The notes under the pieces were generated by a model. That model was not told the origin of the DNA and did not search any database. It was given only the letters and a program-made list of their open reading frames with translations. Positions 60,999 to 64,000 of a DNA stretch of 64,000 nt are shown here, piece by piece. The stretch is from NCBI GenBank assembly GCA_900756545.1, contig CAAEKO010000002.1:186001-250000 (forward strand), given 5' to 3'. Positions within the stretch are counted from its first letter, which is position 1, and each line of letters begins with the position of its first letter. Source of the DNA: Clostridia bacterium (GTDB taxonomy: Bacteria; Bacillota; Clostridia; UBA1381). The translations under genes and the position numbers were made by a program.

Positions 60999-61027
60999 TT
61001 GACAAAATGCATTATCTATGCTAAAAT
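60999..61027 (+). promoter_or_regulatory. Promoter of tRNA-Glu
   Basis: TTGACA (60999-61004), a 17-base spacer and TAAAAT (61022-61027) lie 13 bases before the tRNA. Confidence 0.82.
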
Positions 61028-61040
61028 ATAAAAGATTTAT

Positions 61041-61115
61041 GGCCCGTTGGTCAAGCGGTTAAGACTCCGCCCTCTCACGGCGGCGACAAGGGTTCGATTC
61101 CCTTACGGGTCACCA
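61041..61115 (+). tRNA. tRNA-Glu(CTC), CCA encoded
   Basis: The cloverleaf is complete: acceptor GGCCCGT/ACGGGTC with one G-U, anticodon stem CCGCC/GGCGG around CT-CTC-AC, T arm AAGGG-TTCGATT-CCCTT, discriminator A at 61112 and an encoded CCA at 61113-61115. Anticodon CTC reads GAG. An integrase gene faces it downstream, which makes this tRNA's 3' end the likely attachment site of the mobile element. Confidence 0.95.
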
Positions 61116-61120
61116 TCGAT

Positions 61121-61158
61121 ATCCCCTGAAACGCATTGTTTCAGGGGATTTGTTTTTC
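61121..61158 (+). terminator. Terminator after tRNA-Glu
   Basis: ATCCCCTGAAAC pairs with GTTTCAGGGGAT, followed by TTGTTTTT. It also lies where the integrase message would end on the minus strand. Confidence 0.85.
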
Positions 61159-61172
61159 TAAAATAACACACT

Positions 61173-62249
61173 TTATAACACATTATTAAATATATCACTT
61201 ATCATTTGCGCTGTTTGCTCCGATTCTCCGTCAACCATGTGCGAGTATACACCGTATGTGTCCATATCTTTACTGTGCCCAACTAATTGTTTTAAAAATC
61301 CTGTTGGTAATGATTTTACAATAGAAACAAATGTATGCCGTAATTCATAAGGTGTTACTTTCGATAAACCATATCTGTCCCGAAACTTAACCCAATGGTC
61401 ATAATATGTTTTTTCCTTTGCACAAAGTCCAAATTTGTCTGGGAATATATATTCATCATCCGGTATATCTTTTGATTGTAAATATTCTCTTTGCTTCTCT
61501 AATACTTGTTGCGCTTTGTCAGTTAATACAAAGTTACGTCTGGAATTTTTGTTTTTGCCTGCGGTTTCTTCTTGATATACGTTTATGCTGCGTTGTAAAT
61601 GCACCGTGTTACCATCTATATCAGCAAACTTTAAGCCGATCAACTCACCTGGCCTTAGGCCTGTTAGAACCTGAAAACGAAATGCGTTTATAAAATGTTC
61701 GTTATATTCCTGTTCTGTAAATAATATCTTTAAATCATCCGGTTGTAATATAGATTTTTCACTCTCTTTCGCGCCGTTCGGAATCTTTAAATTTTCAGGT
61801 ATCAGACTTGTTGTCCGAAGCTTTCTACAGAATTTCAGAAAGGCCACTAAACATGCTTTTGCGTTTAATATAGTTTTTTTTGACAGACCTTTTTTATACA
61901 TTGAGTTAATAATGTTCTGTAAGTGCTGTTCATTCAACGTGCTAATTTTAATTTTACCAATAGCAGGAATAATATGGTTCTTTCCATATCCTTCATACTG
62001 CATCCAGTGGGACTTTGACGTTGTTATCTTTAATTCATCCATCCATTTTTCATATAATACGGCTGTTTTAATATTGGGGCTTTCTATGTTATCATCAAGC
62101 CATGCATCCGCTTTTGCATTGCATTCTCGCTGCCTGGCTCGTCCGGGCTTACATGAGTAAAATGACCTCCTAATCCCGTCTTTTTGTACGTTGATTTGCC
62201 ACCTCCTGTATTTTTCAATCCATTTTGCAGTTGATATTCTTTTTTGCAT
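61173..62249 (-). CDS. int: Tyrosine recombinase (integrase)
   Basis: The 358-residue integrase has an arm-binding N-terminus (KRISTAKWIEKYRRWQINVQ, cysteine-containing FYSCKPGRARQREC), a SAM-like core-binding domain (HIIPAIGKIKISTLNEQHLQ) and the catalytic domain. Catalytic residues are R in LTGLRPGELIGL, then Y-E-L-R-H (the usual H before x-x-R is Y here, as in many element integrases), H in VGHSKDMDTYG and the nucleophile Y in GVYSHM. The ATG at 62249 follows AAAGGAG. An in-frame ATG at 62318, also behind AAGGAG, would add 23 residues. Confidence 0.92.
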   Translation of the reverse strand: MQKRISTAKWIEKYRRWQINVQKDGIRRSFYSCKPGRARQRECNAKADAWLDDNIESPNIKTAVLYEKWMDELKITTSKSHWMQYEGYGKNHIIPAIGKIKISTLNEQHLQNIINSMYKKGLSKKTILNAKACLVAFLKFCRKLRTTSLIPENLKIPNGAKESEKSILQPDDLKILFTEQEYNEHFINAFRFQVLTGLRPGELIGLKFADIDGNTVHLQRSINVYQEETAGKNKNSRRNFVLTDKAQQVLEKQREYLQSKDIPDDEYIFPDKFGLCAKEKTYYDHWVKFRDRYGLSKVTPYELRHTFVSIVKSLPTGFLKQLVGHSKDMDTYGVYSHMVDGESEQTAQMISDIFNNVL

Positions 62250-62267
62250 AAAAAACACTCCTTTATC

Positions 62268-62296
62268 TTGACATTTCGGAGTGCATACGATACAAT
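62268..62296 (+). promoter_or_regulatory. Plus-strand promoter opposite the integrase start (unit A)
   Basis: TTGACA (62268-62273), a 17-base spacer and TACAAT (62291-62296) point away from the integrase, so transcription starts near 62303. Confidence 0.65.
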
Positions 62297-62302
62297 ATAG
62301 AT

Positions 62303-62370
62303 CGTATATGGGCAACATATACACTCCTTGACTCCGCATATACCGTTTGCCGACGGTGCGGAGTTTTTTT
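62303..62370 (+). ncRNA. Predicted short antisense RNA A at the integrase 5' region
   Basis: Between the promoter at 62268-62296 and a terminator, about 68 bases would be made. Hairpin 1 is GTATATG/CATATAC (62304-62322). The terminator is ACTCCGC/GCGGAGT (62331-62364) with inner ACCGT/ACGGT and seven Ts. Between them lies ACACTCCTT (62320-62328). It is complementary to both AAGGAGTGT sites at the two possible integrase starts: the overlapping one and the one at 62263-62255. No expression data exist. Confidence 0.42.
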
Positions 62371-62375
62371 ACTGT

Positions 62376-62579
62376 TTATTTGTTATTCCGCCTATTGACA
62401 TCCACAACATATTGTGGTATGCTTGTATTGCTTGGGTTGGGTTCCGCATCGCTGTTATGGTGGTGCGGATTTTTTATATTATTTTTAATTTTTTTTCCAT
62501 TATCATCAGCAATTATTACACCTTTTTTAAGAATATCAATTTGCTGCTCAATGGTTTTAGCGGGTTTTGTTTCATGCAT
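62376..62579 (-). CDS. Small protein, possible Abi_2 N-terminal remnant
   Basis: The 67-residue frame starts MHETKPAKTIEQQIDILKKG with GAGGTG 6 bases before the ATG. The first 30 residues recall the start of Abi_2/AbiD-type abortive-infection proteins (KP-x-T-x-x-x-Q-I-x-x-L-K). The remainder (NPHHHNSDAEPNPSNTSIPQ and onwards) is low-complexity and lies opposite promoter and hairpin sequence of unit B. It may therefore be a truncated remnant rather than a working protein. The similarity is recalled, not computed. Confidence 0.4.
   Translation of the reverse strand: MHETKPAKTIEQQIDILKKGVIIADDNGKKIKNNIKNPHHHNSDAEPNPSNTSIPQYVVDVNRRNNK
62395..62475 (+). ncRNA. Predicted short RNA unit B (promoter plus terminator)
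   Basis: TTGACA (62395-62400), 17 bases and TATGCT (62418-62423) would start an RNA near 62430. It ends at TCCGCA/TGCGGA (62443-62469) followed by six Ts, so about 46 bases are made. The spacer contains CCACAA-CATA-TTGTGG (62402-62417). The terminator arms resemble those of unit A (CCGCA/GGTGCGGA). The -10 match is only 4 of 6. Confidence 0.32.
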
Positions 62580-62591
62580 AAAATTCACCTC

Positions 62592-62665
62592 AAAAAAAGC
62601 GGCCCCGACATGGTACGCATTATAAAGAGGCGTGTCGAGACCTATCTCATATCTATATTATACCA
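62592..62665 (-). promoter_or_regulatory. Promoter and attenuator-like terminator before the 67-residue ORF (unit C)
   Basis: On the minus strand TGG-TATAAT (62665-62657) is an extended -10 element. About 10 bases into the transcript, GGTCTCGACA (62642-62633) pairs with TGTCGGGGCC (62610-62601), 10 pairs with two G-U, followed by GC and seven Ts (62598-62592). The ribosome site GAGGTG of the small ORF starts right after this. So a message is ended or gated before the ORF. Confidence 0.45.
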
Positions 62666-63073
62666 CGTTTTATTTTAAATAAATTGATTATCCCGAAAAA
62701 TGCTTGATTTACGGGCATATCCGCAAGTTTGCAGCTTGAATTTACTACTCATTTACTACTTTTAACGGAAAGAGCTTTGATATGCTTCAAAGCTGCTGCG
62801 GATAAGACCAGTATAGCACATCACAGGAGGATTGACCTATAACAGATTGAAAAATTTCATAACGTACCGCAAGGGCGGCGTTTCCCACTTCCAACACAGG
62901 AAGAACAGGAACGCCGCTTTTTTCATGCCCTTTGTTACGCAGTAGGCGTGAAAAAGCCCTTGATTTACAAGGCATTGCGGGCGCGTTTTTTAGCGGATAG
63001 GGGATTTATACCTTTTCCCCCAAAACCGCGTTTCTATTGCGTAACAAATCCACAGCAAAGGAGCAATGACACT
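62666..63073 (+). other. Structured region before the rep-like gene, no gene seen
   Basis: No protein gene is convincing here. It holds the long-range repeat TATCCGCA/TGCGGATA (62718-62725, 62797-62804), the hairpin AGCTTTGA/TCAAAGCT (62773-62794), a direct repeat TTTACTACT (about 62741 and 62752), a terminator-like GCGGCGTT/AACGCCGC with six Ts (62875-62923) containing an inner CTTCC/GGAAG, and TTTGTTACGCA/TGCGTAACAAA (62931-62941, 63038-63048). It is likely the control region of replication or transfer. Confidence 0.5.
62875..62923 (+). terminator. Terminator or attenuator upstream of the rep-like gene
   Basis: GCGGCGTT (62875-62882) pairs with AACGCCGC (62910-62917) and is followed by six Ts, with CTTCC/GGAAG pairing in the loop. 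It lies 150 bases before the rep-like start and may gate its transcription. Confidence 0.6.
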
Positions 63074-64000
63074 ATGGCAGTTTTCAGAGTGGAACGCAAC
63101 AAAGGCTATACCGTAATGAGCAACCACCACTTACGCAACAAGGAGCTTTCCTTAAAGGCGAAAGGGCTGCTCTCTCAAATGCTGTCACTTCCCGAAGATT
63201 GGGACTACACCCTTGCGGGGCTGTCCCACATCAACCGGGAAAGTATCGACGCTATCCGTACCGCCGTATGGGAACTTGAAAAAGCCGGATATATCGCAAG
63301 GCGGCAGGGACGCGACGAGAAAGGCAAGATGACCGCCATTGAATACACCATTTACGAACAGCCACAGCCGCCGGAACCCAAAAACCCGATATTGGAAAAT
63401 CCAACAGCGGCTAACCCGGTATTGGAAAATCCGACACCGGCTAACCCGATGCCGGAAAATCCAATGCAATTAAATAAAGATATACAAAAGACTGACTTAT
63501 CAAAAAAAGAAAAATCAAATACGGATTTATCAAGTACCGATTCCATTCCTATCCATTCCCTAAATCCCTTGCCTTATGGCGGGGAAGCGGCTGCGCCGCC
63601 GGAACGGAAAAGAACGGAAATGACGCAGAGCGCGTTTGAGATATACGAGGAAATCATCAAGGACAATATCAGCTACGACATTCTCAAACAGGATATGAAG
63701 TTTGACGGGGACAGACTGGACGAACTTGTTGACCTCATTCTTGAAACTGTCTGCACCAGAAGAAAGACAATCCGTATCGCCGGGGACGATTACCCGGCAG
63801 AGCTTGTAAAAGCAAGGTTTATGAAACTGGACAGTGAGCATATCCGCTTTGTTCTTAGCTGTTTGAGAGAGAATACCACAAAAATCCGTAACATCAAGCA
63901 GTACATGAAAGCGGCTCTTTTCAACGCCCCGTCCACTATCGGCAACTATTACACCGCCCTTGTATCTCACGATATGGCAAGCGGCGCACTCTCCCCGAAG
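63074..64000 (+). CDS. Replication-initiator-like protein with HTH and DUF6017-type regions, 3' end outside window
   Basis: The frame is open for 309 codons to the edge. The N-terminus (FRVERNKGYTVMSNHHLRNK, LSLKAKGLLSQMLSLPEDWD, GLSHINRESIDAIRTAVWEL) is the winged-helix part shared by replisome organizers and RepA-like proteins of Firmicutes elements. Residues about 100-135 contain three imperfect decapeptides of the form N-P-x-x-E-N-P-T-x-A. The later part (TQSAFEIYEEIIKDNISYDI) resembles DUF6017 proteins common on clostridial conjugative elements. AAAGGAG lies about 8 bases before the ATG at 63074. Confidence 0.85.
   Translation, partial: MAVFRVERNKGYTVMSNHHLRNKELSLKAKGLLSQMLSLPEDWDYTLAGLSHINRESIDAIRTAVWELEKAGYIARRQGRDEKGKMTAIEYTIYEQPQPPEPKNPILENPTAANPVLENPTPANPMPENPMQLNKDIQKTDLSKKEKSNTDLSSTDSIPIHSLNPLPYGGEAAAPPERKRTEMTQSAFEIYEEIIKDNISYDILKQDMKFDGDRLDELVDLILETVCTRRKTIRIAGDDYPAELVKARFMKLDSEHIRFVLSCLRENTTKIRNIKQYMKAALFNAPSTIGNYYTALVSHDMASGALSPK

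Larger units (their letters stand above)
61089..64000. mobile_element. Left end of an integrative element at tRNA-Glu, continuing past the window
   Basis: An integrase (61173-62249, pointing at the tRNA), a small ORF and a replication-initiator-like gene follow the tRNA 3' half. The left attachment core probably lies in the T arm and 3' end of the tRNA (about 61089-61115), which the element would restore on insertion. The right end and any direct repeat are outside the window. The boundary is inferred; the gene content fits an integrative and conjugative or mobilizable element. Confidence 0.7.

Noticed and set aside
62347..62625. A hydrophobic 92-codon plus-strand ORF that could be a type I toxin.
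   Set aside because: It has no ribosome site, crosses the terminators of both predicted short RNAs and is antisense to the small ORF; its hydrophobicity comes from T-rich sequence.
1..64000. CRISPR arrays, rRNA genes or insertion sequences.
   Set aside because: No regularly spaced repeats, rRNA-like sequence or transposase was seen on reading both strands.

Overview
The window reads as chromosome of an anaerobic, endospore-forming, low-to-moderate GC member of the Bacillota (class Clostridia), probably a gut species; the family cannot be fixed from this sequence alone. The evidence is the Firmicutes order mazG-hup-rqcP-yabP-yabQ-divIC-yabR, a SpoVB-type flippase, a WalRK system with YycH and YycI, GlgD-type glycogen synthesis, and an oxygen defence made of superoxide reductase, rubredoxin, rubrerythrin and PerR. 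Consensus sigma-A promoters (TTGACA-N17-TATAAT type), strong Shine-Dalgarno sites and intrinsic terminators separate most transcription units.

Layout: 1-6955 glycogen metabolism (glgD partial, glgA, glgP, a GH13 enzyme). 6979-8109 a HAD phosphatase and superoxide reductase. 8290-13542 the walR-walK-unknown secreted protein-yycH-yycI operon on the minus strand. 13753-21490 ftsK, a zinc-ribbon membrane protein, ygiQ, folD, galK, a GNAT enzyme and another zinc-ribbon membrane protein. 21533-27668 spoVB (minus), then aroA, mazG, hup and the yab cluster. 27764-32180 NAD salvage (pncB) and tRNA t6A synthesis (sua5, tsaD) with a YwlE-like phosphatase and rimI. 32365-37613 a PucR-type regulator and the division-linked wall module ftsE-ftsX-M23 peptidase-S41 peptidase. 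37655-42331 branched-chain amino acids: ilvE (minus) and ilvBNC (plus) behind a 230-base structured leader. 42411-44304 a GNAT gene and htrA. 44544-47283 the znuACB-zur zinc operon with a candidate Zur operator. 47437-51277 an SLH/VanY-type peptidase, tspO, a sigma/anti-sigma pair and a small unknown gene. 51251-52990 a frameshifted XRE regulator and the rubredoxin-rubrerythrin-PerR set. 53248-58188 obg, mltG, proBA and an NTF2-like protein. 58284-60943 a truncated HTH gene, rpmA, rplU, a DUF1015 protein and a YtxH-like protein.

At 61041 a tRNA-Glu(CTC) gene is followed by a tyrosine integrase and, at the right edge, a replication-initiator-like protein. This is the left end of an integrative element that runs out of the window.

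The most unusual material is the 62250-62670 stretch between the integrase and the rep-like gene. It carries two plus-strand promoter-terminator units that would make RNAs of about 68 and 46 bases, the first antisense to the integrase start region, plus a minus-strand promoter followed by a terminator just ahead of a small ORF. Other points to check are a bL27 gene with neither the N-terminal extension nor the adjacent prp gene usual in Firmicutes, a rubredoxin with CxC in place of the first CxxC, the orphan leader RNA of ilvBNC, two long gene overlaps (ygiQ/folD 83 nt, yabQ/divIC 116 nt), and an XRE regulator broken at a short G run.
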